From an uncultured Methanomassiliicoccus sp. (GTDB taxonomy: Archaea > Thermoplasmatota > Thermoplasmata > Methanomassiliicoccales > Methanomassiliicoccaceae), in NCBI GenBank assembly GCA_905202485.1, contig CAJKRY010000002.1, forward strand, positions 62,001 to 126,000: a DNA stretch of 64,000 nucleotides, in the 5' to 3' direction. Numbering within the stretch: position 1 is the first letter of the stretch; the number at the start of each line of letters is the position of its first letter. The notes beneath the pieces were generated by a model. The model did not search any database and was not told where the DNA came from. It saw only the letters and a list, made by a program, of their open reading frames with translations. The position numbers and the translations under genes were made by a program. Below, piece after piece: positions 17,938 through 27,228 of the stretch.

Positions 17938-18797
17938 AGGATCAGTTTCGCAACATTGTCATTCTTCAAAACTCCTGCAGCCTTGGCCACCGGATTACAT
18001 TTGGCTCTGAAGAGATACAGAATAGGTTTAATTGAAGAATCAGACAATGCTTCGAAATTTCCCATTCCTTTTGAGATTATAAGATCTGCAGAATCGATTT
18101 CTTCCAGCAGTTCTTTTTTCATTTTTTCTACTGAGACCCCTACTGCAAACATTTCTGTGCTTATCGTTTTATCAAAAACCCCGCTTATCCCGGAACGGTC
18201 TGCATCTCTCATAGTTACGTCTGTCAGAATCGGTTCGCCCTTGACTACGCCAGTTATATATGTCCCAGTTTTCTGAAGTTCTTTTACAAGCAGAATGTCC
18301 AGCACATCTTCGCCACAGTTATCCAGCAGATACAGCACCTTTTTACCTTTTCCCAGAAAATTTTCTGCTTTTTTAATATCATTTACTGCGAGCGTTTGTG
18401 ATACTAATTTACTAAAATTTTTAGATAAGTGCTCTGGATCTGTAAGTCCCTGGACTCCAAAATCCATCACATTTCCGGCAATAGCTACTTTTACTGCAGC
18501 CTCCAGACTATTTTCTGAAGAAGCTATAAACTCTTTTGCTTCATCAAGAATAGATAAGGCTACATTACATGCCTCCATCTTTAATTCAAAATATGGATCG
18601 TCAACACCCATCTCGTCGTATGCTACTCTGTGTACTTTAGTAGCAATACCCGCAGAATTCTTTCCAGCTGTGAATTCTGCAGACAGCATATCTAATGCTT
18701 TTTTCATAGATCTATATGAACTTTCAGGATTGCACAGATTAGCCTGATAAAATACCCGTCCTAGAAGGCATGGAACGCATTCAGGATCCATATTCAT
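17934..18797 (-). CDS. DUF89 (ARMT1-like) metal-dependent phosphatase family protein
   Basis: A 287-residue protein. The N-terminus MDPECVPCLLGRV is typical of the archaeal DUF89 branch, and the core has VLYLLDNCGEDVLD and DLIISKGMGNFEAL, with the Asp/Asn residues that bind the metal. DUF89 proteins are damage-control phosphatases that remove phosphate from harmful sugar- or cofactor-phosphates. Substrate unknown. It is convergent with the chaperonin gene and divergent from the flippase. Confidence 0.85.
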   Translation of the reverse strand: MNMDPECVPCLLGRVFYQANLCNPESSYRSMKKALDMLSAEFTAGKNSAGIATKVHRVAYDEMGVDDPYFELKMEACNVALSILDEAKEFIASSENSLEAAVKVAIAGNVMDFGVQGLTDPEHLSKNFSKLVSQTLAVNDIKKAENFLGKGKKVLYLLDNCGEDVLDILLVKELQKTGTYITGVVKGEPILTDVTMRDADRSGISGVFDKTISTEMFAVGVSVEKMKKELLEEIDSADLIISKGMGNFEALSDSSIKPILYLFRAKCNPVAKAAGVLKNDNVAKLIL

Positions 18798-18928
18798 AGT
18801 ATTGAGGTAGTCTGATGTGGTTTATATCTTTTCGGAAAGAGGGTTTTAAGTAGCAGATATACCAACTATTTCGATAAATCGTTCAGATATTTATGATAAA
18901 TTAAAAAACAGTATATATGGTAAGTAGT

Positions 18929-20242
18929 ATGGCAGATGGGCATTTGATGAGAGGTAACTTTTTAAAAAAGTTAGATTCAGACAGTATCAGTGGTCCGGCG
19001 TTCATATTAATAATTGCAACCATCGTAGGTGGCGGATGCAATTTTCTATTCCAGATCATGATGCAGAATACCATCTCTGATCAAATCTCAGAATTAAACA
19101 CTTTGTTGTCCATATTATACATAATATCTGTTCCTGCCGGCGCTGTCCAGAGCGTGGTCGTAAAATTTGTATCTAAGTACAAGGCAGAGGACAACGACGA
19201 CGCTATTTCATATATAATGCGCAGGACGTTTATTTTGGTAGCGGGTTTAGGCGCCGCCATAGGCATCATTACATCTTTCATACTCTGTACTGACACCATA
19301 AGGGGTGTTTTGAAATTAACATCCACCACGGCCATAGTCCTCATTGGAGTGGCAATATTCTTCTCACTTCTGCAACCGGTCGGATCCGGCGCACTGCAGG
19401 GATTTCAGAAATTTACAAAATATGGTACACAGAGCATGCTGAATTATGTTTTAAAGCTGGCAATCGGACTCGGAGCTGTCATCGCAGGATACGGTGTCGC
19501 CGGCGCAATAGGCGGAGTTATTGCTGGAATTGCCTTCGCCTCAATTCTCTCCTTGTTTTTAGTCAAGGACCATATGTTAAACAAGGGCGCTCCTGTAAAG
19601 ACCAATGAAATATGGAGAAGTACCATACCATCAATGGTAGGAATGCTGTGTTACACAATTCTTACAAATGTCGACATTATTTTTGGTGCAATTTTATTTG
19701 ACAAGGATCCGGCTAACTATTACACTTCAGCTTCGACCCTGGCAAAAGTGGCACTATTCCTTCCGACAGCAGTTGTAGGAGCCATGTATCCAAAAATTGC
19801 CAGAGCATATGAAGAAGGAAGAGATCCCAACCCGATTCTAAAAAGATCTCTTATGATGATGCTTGCACTTTCTGTCACAGTATGTGCAGTGTATGTGATC
19901 GCTCCAGAATTCATATTGAACGTGCTGGTTCCCGGCGTGTATCCAGTTAATGAAACGGCACCTCTGATGAGAACCTTAGCAATAGCAATGCTGTTTATCG
20001 GTCTGGCTAATATCTTTATGTATTATGGTCTGGCGGTGAACGCTCACTCACACATAGTGATAATGGGTCTGTCGGTGCTGGTGCTTATCGGAGCAATAGC
20101 TTTCCTGAGCCTGGCAGGAATTGCGATTACCCCGTACATGCTGTCAATAATTATGATAATAGTAGGTCTGCTAAATGCATCCCTGTGCGCGATCGTGCTG
20201 AAATTATCAAACATAAAGACAAGCCTGACAACGCTACGTTAA
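18929..20242 (+). CDS. Polysaccharide/lipid flippase-like membrane protein (MOP superfamily)
   Basis: A protein of about 437 residues with 12-14 hydrophobic segments spread along its length and the layout of Wzx/MATE-type exporters, which flip lipid-linked sugars across the membrane. No glycosyltransferases flank it, so the substrate is unclear. Possible starts are 18917, 18929 and 18947; the AT-rich promoter-like stretch around 18890-18915 makes the first unlikely. It ends 37 bases before CDC48. Confidence 0.75.
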   Translation: MADGHLMRGNFLKKLDSDSISGPAFILIIATIVGGGCNFLFQIMMQNTISDQISELNTLLSILYIISVPAGAVQSVVVKFVSKYKAEDNDDAISYIMRRTFILVAGLGAAIGIITSFILCTDTIRGVLKLTSTTAIVLIGVAIFFSLLQPVGSGALQGFQKFTKYGTQSMLNYVLKLAIGLGAVIAGYGVAGAIGGVIAGIAFASILSLFLVKDHMLNKGAPVKTNEIWRSTIPSMVGMLCYTILTNVDIIFGAILFDKDPANYYTSASTLAKVALFLPTAVVGAMYPKIARAYEEGRDPNPILKRSLMMMLALSVTVCAVYVIAPEFILNVLVPGVYPVNETAPLMRTLAIAMLFIGLANIFMYYGLAVNAHSHIVIMGLSVLVLIGAIAFLSLAGIAITPYMLSIIMIIVGLLNASLCAIVLKLSNIKTSLTTLR

Positions 20243-20279
20243 TATCAGATATGCTTGTTTATTAGTGGGGCTCACAAAA

Positions 20280-22472
20280 ATGCCTGAAAGCATTACGTTA
20301 CGCGTTGAGAGCGCACAACATCAATCTGAAGTAGGTTTAGGCAGAGCAAGAATAGACAGCGTCTCGAGAAGCAAACTAGGCGTTGACATGGGTGATTTTA
20401 TAGAAATCACTGGAAAAAGAAAAACTGCAGCCAAAGTATTCCGTGCATCCCCTGATGACGAGGGAAAAGGCACCATTTCTATAGACGGCATGGTAAGATC
20501 AAATGCCGGCGTATCTATAGGCGATAAGGTTGTGGTGTCAAAAGCTAATGTGCAGCTGGCAACAAAGATCACTGTGGCCCCGAAGATACCGGCTGGAAAG
20601 AGAGTTAAGTTCGGCCAGGGAGTTGAAGAGCTTTTCAAAAAGGGACTGTTGAGCAGACCTCTGGTAAAGGGAGATTCCATCGTTATTCCCAACATTGCTC
20701 TCATGGGCGGATTTCTTCCATTTATCATACTGAGCACGCAGCCAGGCGGGGTTGTAATTGTCGACAATAATACAGACATAATCATCAAAACAGAATCGGT
20801 TGATGTTGAGTCCAGCAACGGGATGTCTATAACCTATGATGACATAGGCGGGCTGGAAGGCGAGCTGAAACGCGTCAGAGAGATTATAGAACTGCCTTTG
20901 AAGCACCCTGAACTTTTTGACAGGCTTGGCATTGATCCTCCCAAAGGGGTGTTATTATATGGACCTCCAGGAACCGGCAAGACGCTGATCGCCAAAGCAG
21001 TCGCAAGTGAATCTGGAGCTAATTTTTACACGATAAACGGCCCAGAGATCATGTCAAAATTTTATGGAGAAAGCGAAGAAAAGCTTAGAGAGAAATTTGA
21101 AGAAGCTGAAAAGAACGCTCCGTCTATTATATTCATAGATGAAATTGATTCAATTGCGCCTAAAAGAGAAGCTGTGTCAGGAGAGACTGAACATAGAATC
21201 GTAGCACAGATGCTGACTTTGATGGACGGCCTGGGAGAAAGAGGGCAGGTAATAGTCATAGGAGCCACTAACAGAGAGACAGCGCTTGATCCTGCACTCA
21301 GACGTCCCGGCAGGTTTGATAGGGAAATTGAGATCGGCATACCTACAATAAGAGGCAGAAAGGAAATTTTGCAGATCCATACGAGAGGCATGCCTCTGGC
21401 AGATGATGTCGATATCGGCCATTTATCTGCAATAACTCACGGCTATGTAGGAGCTGACATCGCATCGCTGGCAAGAGAAGCAGCTATGAAATGTTTAGGC
21501 AGATATCTTCCGGAATTCGATTTAGACCGCCCCGTTCCTTCAAGCATTCTGGCAAATATGAGGGTGACGAGCGACGATTTCAAGGAAGCGCTCAGAGATG
21601 TTGAACCGTCTGCGATGAGAGAGGTTTCTGTGGAAATTCCAGAAGTGAGCTGGGAAGACATAGGCGGACTGGAAAAAGTCAAAGAGACGCTTAAAGAACT
21701 GATAGAACTGCCCCTTCAGAATCCTGACTGCTATAGAAATATAGGAATCAAGCCTGCAAGAGGAATACTGCTCTATGGGCCTCCAGGAACCGGCAAGACT
21801 CTGATCGCCAAAGCAGTAGCGAATGAGTGTAAAGTTAATTTCATATCGATAAAGGGACCGGAAATCATGTCCAAATGGATGGGCGACTCAGAAAAGGCAG
21901 TCCGTCAGATGTTCAAAAAAGCAAAACAGATTGCCCCTTCCATCATATTTTTAGATGAAATTGACGCCATAGCTCCTAAAAGAGGCCATCTTAATGACTC
22001 TGGCACAACTGAAAGAGTAGTCAATCAGCTTCTTACATCAATGGACGGCTTTGAGGATATGGAAAGAGTAATGGTTATCGGAGCCACAAACAGGCCGGAC
22101 ATCATTGATCCCGCCCTGCTACGTCCTGGGAGATTCGATTCCTTAACGCTGGTTCCGCTTCCAGATGCTAAAGACCGGGAAGCCATATTACAAGTGAATG
22201 CCAAAAACATGCATTTAGATGGTGTAGACTTTAAAGTCCTTGCAGCAAAAACAGAATGGTTCTCAGGAGCTGATATCACAGCATTATGCCGTGAAAGCGG
22301 TCTTAATGCCATTAGAAGCGGAAGGTCTTCAGTATCGCAGTCTGATTTTGAAAAGGCCTTGAAAGATGTCTATCCATCGTGTGATAAAAGCATGATGAAG
22401 TGGTATGAAGAGTTCTCAAAGAAAGTGGAAAAAGTATCCCCTGAATGGAAGGATGCTGGAGCATATAGATGA
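20280..22472 (+). CDS. cdc48: CDC48/VAT-type AAA+ unfoldase with HbYX-like C-terminus
   Basis: A 730-residue double-AAA protein with an N-terminal substrate-binding domain to about residue 190. Walker A motifs GPPGTGKTLIAKAVA occur near residues 228 and 500, Walker B motifs IIFIDEID and IIFLDEID near 283 and 555. It unfolds proteins for degradation or disassembles complexes. The last residues GAYR fit the HbYX rule (hydrophobic, Tyr, any) by which ATPases open the 20S proteasome gate. The ATG at 20280 has a gtgggg ribosome site; a GTG at 20265 is less likely. Confidence 0.96.
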   Translation: MPESITLRVESAQHQSEVGLGRARIDSVSRSKLGVDMGDFIEITGKRKTAAKVFRASPDDEGKGTISIDGMVRSNAGVSIGDKVVVSKANVQLATKITVAPKIPAGKRVKFGQGVEELFKKGLLSRPLVKGDSIVIPNIALMGGFLPFIILSTQPGGVVIVDNNTDIIIKTESVDVESSNGMSITYDDIGGLEGELKRVREIIELPLKHPELFDRLGIDPPKGVLLYGPPGTGKTLIAKAVASESGANFYTINGPEIMSKFYGESEEKLREKFEEAEKNAPSIIFIDEIDSIAPKREAVSGETEHRIVAQMLTLMDGLGERGQVIVIGATNRETALDPALRRPGRFDREIEIGIPTIRGRKEILQIHTRGMPLADDVDIGHLSAITHGYVGADIASLAREAAMKCLGRYLPEFDLDRPVPSSILANMRVTSDDFKEALRDVEPSAMREVSVEIPEVSWEDIGGLEKVKETLKELIELPLQNPDCYRNIGIKPARGILLYGPPGTGKTLIAKAVANECKVNFISIKGPEIMSKWMGDSEKAVRQMFKKAKQIAPSIIFLDEIDAIAPKRGHLNDSGTTERVVNQLLTSMDGFEDMERVMVIGATNRPDIIDPALLRPGRFDSLTLVPLPDAKDREAILQVNAKNMHLDGVDFKVLAAKTEWFSGADITALCRESGLNAIRSGRSSVSQSDFEKALKDVYPSCDKSMMKWYEEFSKKVEKVSPEWKDAGAYR

Positions 22473-22587
22473 ATGAATAATTACTATTCATCACCTCTAA
22501 GGTCTATGAGATTTTCAGATATAATCCTTTAAATATACACAAATTAATAAGGGTGCCAGCTAAAGCTCTAAATGAGGGGAAACTGGG

Positions 22588-22827
22588 ATGAAAAAATTCA
22601 TTAGTGAACTGAAAGGAAAGACAGTTATGACCAATGATGGTCAGATATTAGGTATGATTGAAAACTTCCTTGTGGATACTGTCAGCGGCGATATCAGAAA
22701 TGTGCTTGTGGTTCCAGCCGAAGATGTTGATGCAAAGATTCACAAAACTGATGCTAAAGGACGTTTAATACTTCCATTCAGCGAAATGAGATCTGCACGT
22801 GACGTAGTAGTAATGTCCACGATGTAA
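22588..22827 (+). CDS. PRC-barrel domain protein
   Basis: A 79-residue protein made of a single PRC barrel (MTNDGQILGMIENFLVDTVSGDIRNVLV). Small archaeal PRC-barrel proteins are suspected to act in RNA or ribosome metabolism, but their role is not settled. A gaggggaaactggg ribosome region precedes the ATG and a tttaaatata promoter element lies near 22530. A relative is encoded at 29934. It is convergent with Elp3 and shares a hairpin with it. Confidence 0.85.
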   Translation: MKKFISELKGKTVMTNDGQILGMIENFLVDTVSGDIRNVLVVPAEDVDAKIHKTDAKGRLILPFSEMRSARDVVVMSTM

Positions 22828-22840
22828 TTTAAAAAAATAT

Positions 22841-22860
22841 TGCTGCGATCACCGCAGCAA
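22841..22860. terminator. Bidirectional terminator hairpin between the PRC-barrel and Elp3 genes
   Basis: TGCTGCG, a five-base loop and CGCAGCA form a seven-pair stem that covers the Elp3 stop codon. On the minus strand it is followed by a run of seven T (the A run at 22830-22837 read from the other side), and on the plus strand by atttta. It can therefore end both convergent transcripts. Confidence 0.65.
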
Positions 22861-24393
22861 TTTTACCATATACATTTCTTTTCTCTCGTAACCGAGAGAT
22901 TCGTAGTATTTTCTTACACCGACTCCAGATGTGACGCGTGTAAGCGAGCATCCTTCAAGTAAGGCTCTTTCTTCTGCAGTGTGCATCAGCTCTTTACCGG
23001 CACCACGGTGCTGCCATTTACCTGAAGATCCTATAGGCGCTAATTTTCCGAAGACTTTCAGCTCGCGTATGCTTGCGATATCTCCGTCACCTGTACGGAG
23101 ACGTATATAGCCGGCCAGAGCGTCAGTTTCAGGAATCCTCAGCGCAATGAAATGTTCCATTCCGCCAGATGCTTCGTATGAAGTGGTTGTAAGCTTCAAG
23201 TCATAATACTGATCTTCGGTTGCTCCCACATGCCCGACTTCATGACATCTTATGCATTTGCAGGAAGTACCGTTTTTCTTCATTTCTGCCTTGACTAACT
23301 CTCTGAGATGTCCCTTCATGACACCTGCTTCGATTAACGGAACAGGAATATCTCTCTGGATTCTTTGGATTCTTACCCACGGCGGCACATATTCCTTCAT
23401 TTTAGCAATGACTTTTACAGCTTCCTCTGTTGAATAAGGAGTATATTCCCCATTTATCCACATGTCATAGAGCTTGGTGCCCTTCACAACTAATGTAGGA
23501 TAGATCTTCAGCATATCTGGACGGAAATTCGGGTCTTCAAAAATCCTGCGGAAGCACTCTATGTCTTTTTCAGGTGATGACCCCGGTAAGCCTGGCATTA
23601 CGTGGTAACATACTTTTAACCCGCTGTGCTTTGCCGCTAGCGTTGCATCGATGACTTCCTGAAGCCCGTGCCCGCGGTTGACAGCCCGTAATATTCCATC
23701 ATCAAGGATCTGAATGCCCATTTCAACGCGGGTCATTCCCAGAGCCATTGCATTCTCGATGTTAGAATAATTCATTGCATCTGGACGTGTTTCAATTGTC
23801 AGACCGATGCAGCGGTGCGGAGCAGTCTCATTGGCATTCTGCGCCTCAATCAAAGTATCTGAATCAAAGCCATTCATTGCATCAAAACAGCGTTTTATGA
23901 ACCAATCCTGGTACTCCTGCGGCCTGGAGGTGAATGTTCCTCCCATGATGATGAGATCGATCTTTTCTGTAGAATGTCCGATCACTTCCAGCTGTTCCAT
24001 TCTTCCTATTACCTGATCAAATGGATCAAAATTGTAATATTCACCTCTTCTGGCTGCCGGCTCTTTACCTGTGTATGATTGCGGAGAGTTATTCTCCACG
24101 CCTCCAGGGCAGTATATACATTTTCCATGAGGGCATGGTGCTGGAGAAGTCATTACCGCAACAGCAACCACTCCAGACAGAGTCCTGACTGGCTTTCTGA
24201 TCAGTATTGCTTCCACAAGGGGCCGCTCTTTATCTGTAACTTCTGCCAGAATCTCTGAGTTTCTAGGAACGCCTGGTAAATTGTATTTTTTACTAACTTT
24301 AATTTTATAGTTCTGCAACTGATCCTTGTCTGTTATCTCACCATCTAAGATTTTCTGGACTATATCTCTGCAGTATTCAGCCAATTTACACAC
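22849..24393 (-). CDS. elp3: Elp3-type tRNA uridine(34) acetyltransferase (radical SAM + GNAT)
   Basis: A 514-residue protein with an N-terminal lysine-rich region, a radical SAM domain with CPHGKCIYCPGG (Cx4Cx2C) near residue 85, and a C-terminal GNAT domain with GAGKELMHTAEERA. Archaeal Elp3 works alone and makes carboxymethyl uridine at the wobble position of tRNAs. The start appears to be a GTG, five bases after the upstream winged-helix gene, so both lie in one operon. Confidence 0.94.
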   Translation of the reverse strand: MCKLAEYCRDIVQKILDGEITDKDQLQNYKIKVSKKYNLPGVPRNSEILAEVTDKERPLVEAILIRKPVRTLSGVVAVAVMTSPAPCPHGKCIYCPGGVENNSPQSYTGKEPAARRGEYYNFDPFDQVIGRMEQLEVIGHSTEKIDLIIMGGTFTSRPQEYQDWFIKRCFDAMNGFDSDTLIEAQNANETAPHRCIGLTIETRPDAMNYSNIENAMALGMTRVEMGIQILDDGILRAVNRGHGLQEVIDATLAAKHSGLKVCYHVMPGLPGSSPEKDIECFRRIFEDPNFRPDMLKIYPTLVVKGTKLYDMWINGEYTPYSTEEAVKVIAKMKEYVPPWVRIQRIQRDIPVPLIEAGVMKGHLRELVKAEMKKNGTSCKCIRCHEVGHVGATEDQYYDLKLTTTSYEASGGMEHFIALRIPETDALAGYIRLRTGDGDIASIRELKVFGKLAPIGSSGKWQHRGAGKELMHTAEERALLEGCSLTRVTSGVGVRKYYESLGYERKEMYMVKLLR

Positions 24394-24397
24394 CGAC

Positions 24398-24883
24398 TTA
24401 GTCTGTATTGTTGTTCGCCATCAGATCGCAGAAGTGCTCTACGGTTTTTCTGTAATTCTGCATAGCCATCTGGACGTTGGCTTCCACAAAGCTCCATGCT
24501 TTGCGCAGGTCTCCAAATCTAAGTTTGTATCCCTTCTTGATTTTACCATCTGACTGTTCTGCAGATGCTTCCTCTAAAAGATCCAATGATTTGAGTTTGT
24601 TAATGTGCCTATATACTGTAGCTTTCGTAGTTTTCAATTCATATGAAAGCTCGTCGGCAGTCCATGCTTTGTGAGGATATTTCATAAAGCAGTCCATGAA
24701 CAAAACATAAGGTATGCTGTCACTTGTATCCTCAGCATCACTTCTTGGTGTGTAACCTTTTGAAAGATACCCTATATGAGTTAAAAATTCTATTGCGATA
24801 TCATCTACATTATCTAATGGTGTAAGCGGGGTGTTGCTTTCTACGATGATTGAGAACATTTGGATCGTAGGTTGAAAAGGCAT
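24398..24883 (-). CDS. Winged-helix transcriptional regulator upstream of Elp3
   Basis: A 161-residue protein with a winged helix-turn-helix at about residues 70-120 (WTADELSYELKTTKATVYRHINKL). The N-terminus is hydrophobic but short and the C-terminus is helical, probably for dimerisation. I do not recognise a named family. It is divergent from the ABC transporter gene at 25071 and shares a 187-base intergenic region carrying a clear inverted repeat, so it is a candidate regulator of that transporter. Confidence 0.75.
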   Translation of the reverse strand: MPFQPTIQMFSIIVESNTPLTPLDNVDDIAIEFLTHIGYLSKGYTPRSDAEDTSDSIPYVLFMDCFMKYPHKAWTADELSYELKTTKATVYRHINKLKSLDLLEEASAEQSDGKIKKGYKLRFGDLRKAWSFVEANVQMAMQNYRKTVEHFCDLMANNNTD

Positions 24884-24976
24884 TAAAGATATTAGCTTTT
24901 CTTATAATGAGATACTGTTTAATTTTAAACAGCATTTTTTTTACAATATGTAGAACACATTCAAAAATACTATACA

Positions 24977-25006
24977 TGTGTAAAATGTATTAAAGAATTT
25001 TACACA
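24977..25006. promoter_or_regulatory. Perfect 10-base inverted repeat, candidate operator
   Basis: TGTGTAAAAT and its reverse complement ATTTTACACA are separated by ten bases, so the arm centres are 20 bases apart, two helical turns, as expected for a dimeric regulator. It lies between the divergent winged-helix gene and the ABC binding protein, about 35 bases upstream of the TATA element at 25041. Confidence 0.6.
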
Positions 25007-25020
25007 ATCAGGCAATATTT

Positions 25021-25049
25021 TCTACAAGTAGAGTAAAAAAGTATATATT
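25021..25049 (+). promoter_or_regulatory. Promoter of the ABC substrate-binding protein gene
   Basis: The TATA element gtatatatt at 25041-25049 is 22-30 bases before the ATG at 25071, so the mRNA should be nearly leaderless. A second small palindrome, TCTAC-AA-GTAGA at 25021-25032, sits directly against the TATA element and could overlap the TFB recognition site. Confidence 0.5.
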
Positions 25050-25070
25050 GCTCATTGGATCAAACCGAGC

Positions 25071-26213
25071 ATGGACAAAAGAGCAGTTCTTGCTGTGGTG
25101 GTTGTCATCGCAGTCGTAATTGTCGGAGTTGCTGGATATGTCTTCACAAGAGGAGACAGTTCGGATTCCATACAATATACAGCAGTTCCACCAGGAAAGC
25201 AAGCAGATTTCATTAAGGAAGGAACCATAGATGGTGGTGTGTTGTGGGAGCCTTACGCTACTGCTGCTCAGATGAGTGGAAATGCGGAGGTTGTCGTATG
25301 GTCAGATGAATTTTGGGATGGCCACCCATGTTGTGTGATTGCAGTGGACAATAAGTTTGCACAAAAAAATCCAGATGCAATTGTAGCATTTTTAGCAGCT
25401 CAGATTAAAGCATGGGATTGGATAAATGAAGCCATTGATGTCAACAGCCCCGATCATAAAACTTTGATAGACATTACAAAAAAACACACTGGTCTAACAA
25501 ATGATGAGGAGATCATAGCATCATTGGAACATATGGAACTAACATACAAAATGAACAATGATGTCGCAGATGGCGAAAGAGGCTTTGACACCTGGTTAGA
25601 ATACTATGTTGATGAGTTTATAGATTTAGGTTTAATAAGTGAAAAAGATCTCAATGCAAAGGGATGCAACGATTCTAAAGAATTCATAAACAAAATAGTT
25701 AATGATGAATTTTTAGTAATGGCTGAGGCGCTCGGCGATGAGTATTCTGGATTGACAGAACAAATTACCATGAGGGTTGGACAGCTCAGCGGAGATGTTC
25801 ATCAGTTAGCTTTAGTAGTATCCATGAGCCCAGATGCTGGAGAAGATGGAAAAAGTATGTTACAGCAGATGAATATTAATGCTGAAAGTAAGAAGGTGTA
25901 TGCAGCAGGCGGTGACATCATGAATGCATTTACTGGCGGAGAATTAGATATTGCATATGTAGGATCTCCCCCGGTTATTCAGTTCTCAGCTAAACAAAGC
26001 GAACTGGATGTATCAATAATCGCATGCGCGAACACAAATGGTTCTGCATTGATTGTGAAAAAAGGAATGTTTGATGAGAATATGTCATTAGAAGAAAAAA
26101 TCCAGGGACTTAAAGGCAAAGTAATTGGTGAACCATCTACTGGATCTATTCAACATCTGATGCTCATGTATCTTGCAGATGAGTATGGAGTAAAACTATC
26201 TGCATGGCAGTAA
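25071..26213 (+). CDS. ABC transporter substrate-binding protein (NitT/TauT/SsuA type), apparently circularly permuted
   Basis: A 380-residue protein with an N-terminal membrane anchor/signal (residues 1-30, no lipobox). In the family the order is a first lobe with GxLDIAYVGSPP and LKGKVIGEPSTGS, then a second part with PPGKQADFIKEGTIDGGVLWEPY and a helical C-terminus. Here the second part comes first (about residues 34-231) and the first lobe follows (about 232-380), ending soon after LADEYGVKLS. The sequence is intact, without stops or frameshift. It would bind a sulfonate-, nitrate- or similar small anion-like ligand; the ligand is not readable. Permease and ATPase lie downstream. Confidence 0.85.
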   Translation: MDKRAVLAVVVVIAVVIVGVAGYVFTRGDSSDSIQYTAVPPGKQADFIKEGTIDGGVLWEPYATAAQMSGNAEVVVWSDEFWDGHPCCVIAVDNKFAQKNPDAIVAFLAAQIKAWDWINEAIDVNSPDHKTLIDITKKHTGLTNDEEIIASLEHMELTYKMNNDVADGERGFDTWLEYYVDEFIDLGLISEKDLNAKGCNDSKEFINKIVNDEFLVMAEALGDEYSGLTEQITMRVGQLSGDVHQLALVVSMSPDAGEDGKSMLQQMNINAESKKVYAAGGDIMNAFTGGELDIAYVGSPPVIQFSAKQSELDVSIIACANTNGSALIVKKGMFDENMSLEEKIQGLKGKVIGEPSTGSIQHLMLMYLADEYGVKLSAWQ

Positions 26214-26225
26214 ACACTAACGTAA

Positions 26226-26250
26226 AATGAGCTGCATTTTGCAGCTCATT
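26226..26250 (+). terminator. Strong hairpin after the binding-protein gene
   Basis: AATGAGCTGCA, loop TTT, TGCAGCTCATT gives an 11-pair perfect stem 13 bases after the stop codon, followed by AT-rich sequence. It would separate the binding-protein transcript from the permease-ATPase unit. Confidence 0.65.
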
Positions 26251-26340
26251 ATCTACTTATTAAATGATAAATGTCACGAAATCTGAATTGTTTTGTAAAA
26301 CATCAGTATATGAACAAGGACAGATAATCTGTGAATCAGT

Positions 26341-26349
26341 TATATATAG
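26341..26349 (+). promoter_or_regulatory. TATA-box candidate for the permease-ATPase unit
   Basis: A tatatatag element about 58-66 bases before the permease ATG suggests that permease and ATPase have their own promoter, separate from the binding protein. Confidence 0.45.
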
Positions 26350-26406
26350 TGTTAATTAAATCATAACGAAATAGATTCGCTAACATGGCATCTAATGGTG
26401 TAGAAT

Positions 26407-27228
26407 ATGGCTCAAGAATATTTGACTACCCCAATTAATAAAATACAAAGAGATAAATGGAAAGGCTATGCCACAAAAATTGGGTATATTGCCATATCTC
26501 TATTTGCACTCCTAGTGACATGGTGGGCACTTGCCATAATTTTTGATAAATCATATTTCCCGACTCCACCAGAGGTATTTGATGCGTTAATTCAGTCATT
26601 TGACACCGTTCCGGGGATCGGGCTATCAATGTCTACCCAGTTGTTTTCAAGTCTAGAACGATTTGTATTTGGTTTTATACTTGCATTAATCACTGCAGTG
26701 CCGCTTGGGTTACTATTAGGTCACTCAAAACGTGCAGAAATGCTGTTTACACCAGCAATAGAGATTATAAGGCCAATCCCACCAATGGCATGGGTGCCAT
26801 TATTCTTCTTAGCCTTTGGGGTGTTCTTTGGACCTGTTTTAACTATCTTTATCGGGGCATTTTTCCCAATACTATCAAATGTAGTGTTTGGTGTGAAGAG
26901 TGTCGATCAAAATTTAATTGACGCGTCTAAAACATTCGGAGCCAGTAAATTACAGACGTTTTCAAAAGTAATCTTCCCATCAACGATACCTCACATGATG
27001 ACTGGAGTATCAGTAGGATTGGGAATCGGATGGATGTGTATTGTTTCTGCTGAAATGATCGGCGCCAAAGGCGGCGGATTAGGATTTATAATTCAGTCAT
27101 GTTATAACATAGGCCTCTATGATTACATGTTCGCAGGAATGGTAATGATTGGAATTTTGGGAATTCTTACAGCATTACTTGGAAAATTCATAGAAAATGA
27201 GGTGGCAAGATGGATGGGGATGAAGTAA
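26407..27228 (+). CDS. ABC transporter permease (SsuC/TauC type)
   Basis: A 273-residue inner-membrane permease with about six hydrophobic segments. The EAA-type loop that contacts the ATPase reads VDQNLIDASKTFGASKLQTF. It is closest in style to nitrate/sulfonate/taurine permeases. The C-terminus overlaps the ATPase gene by 19 bases. The binding protein for this system is presumably the permuted one encoded upstream. Confidence 0.9.
   Translation: MAQEYLTTPINKIQRDKWKGYATKIGYIAISLFALLVTWWALAIIFDKSYFPTPPEVFDALIQSFDTVPGIGLSMSTQLFSSLERFVFGFILALITAVPLGLLLGHSKRAEMLFTPAIEIIRPIPPMAWVPLFFLAFGVFFGPVLTIFIGAFFPILSNVVFGVKSVDQNLIDASKTFGASKLQTFSKVIFPSTIPHMMTGVSVGLGIGWMCIVSAEMIGAKGGGLGFIIQSCYNIGLYDYMFAGMVMIGILGILTALLGKFIENEVARWMGMK

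Noticed and set aside
20321..20818. 165-codon open frame antisense to CDC48
   Set aside because: Lies wholly inside the conserved N-terminal domain of CDC48 and has shadow-type composition; no promoter or ribosome site.
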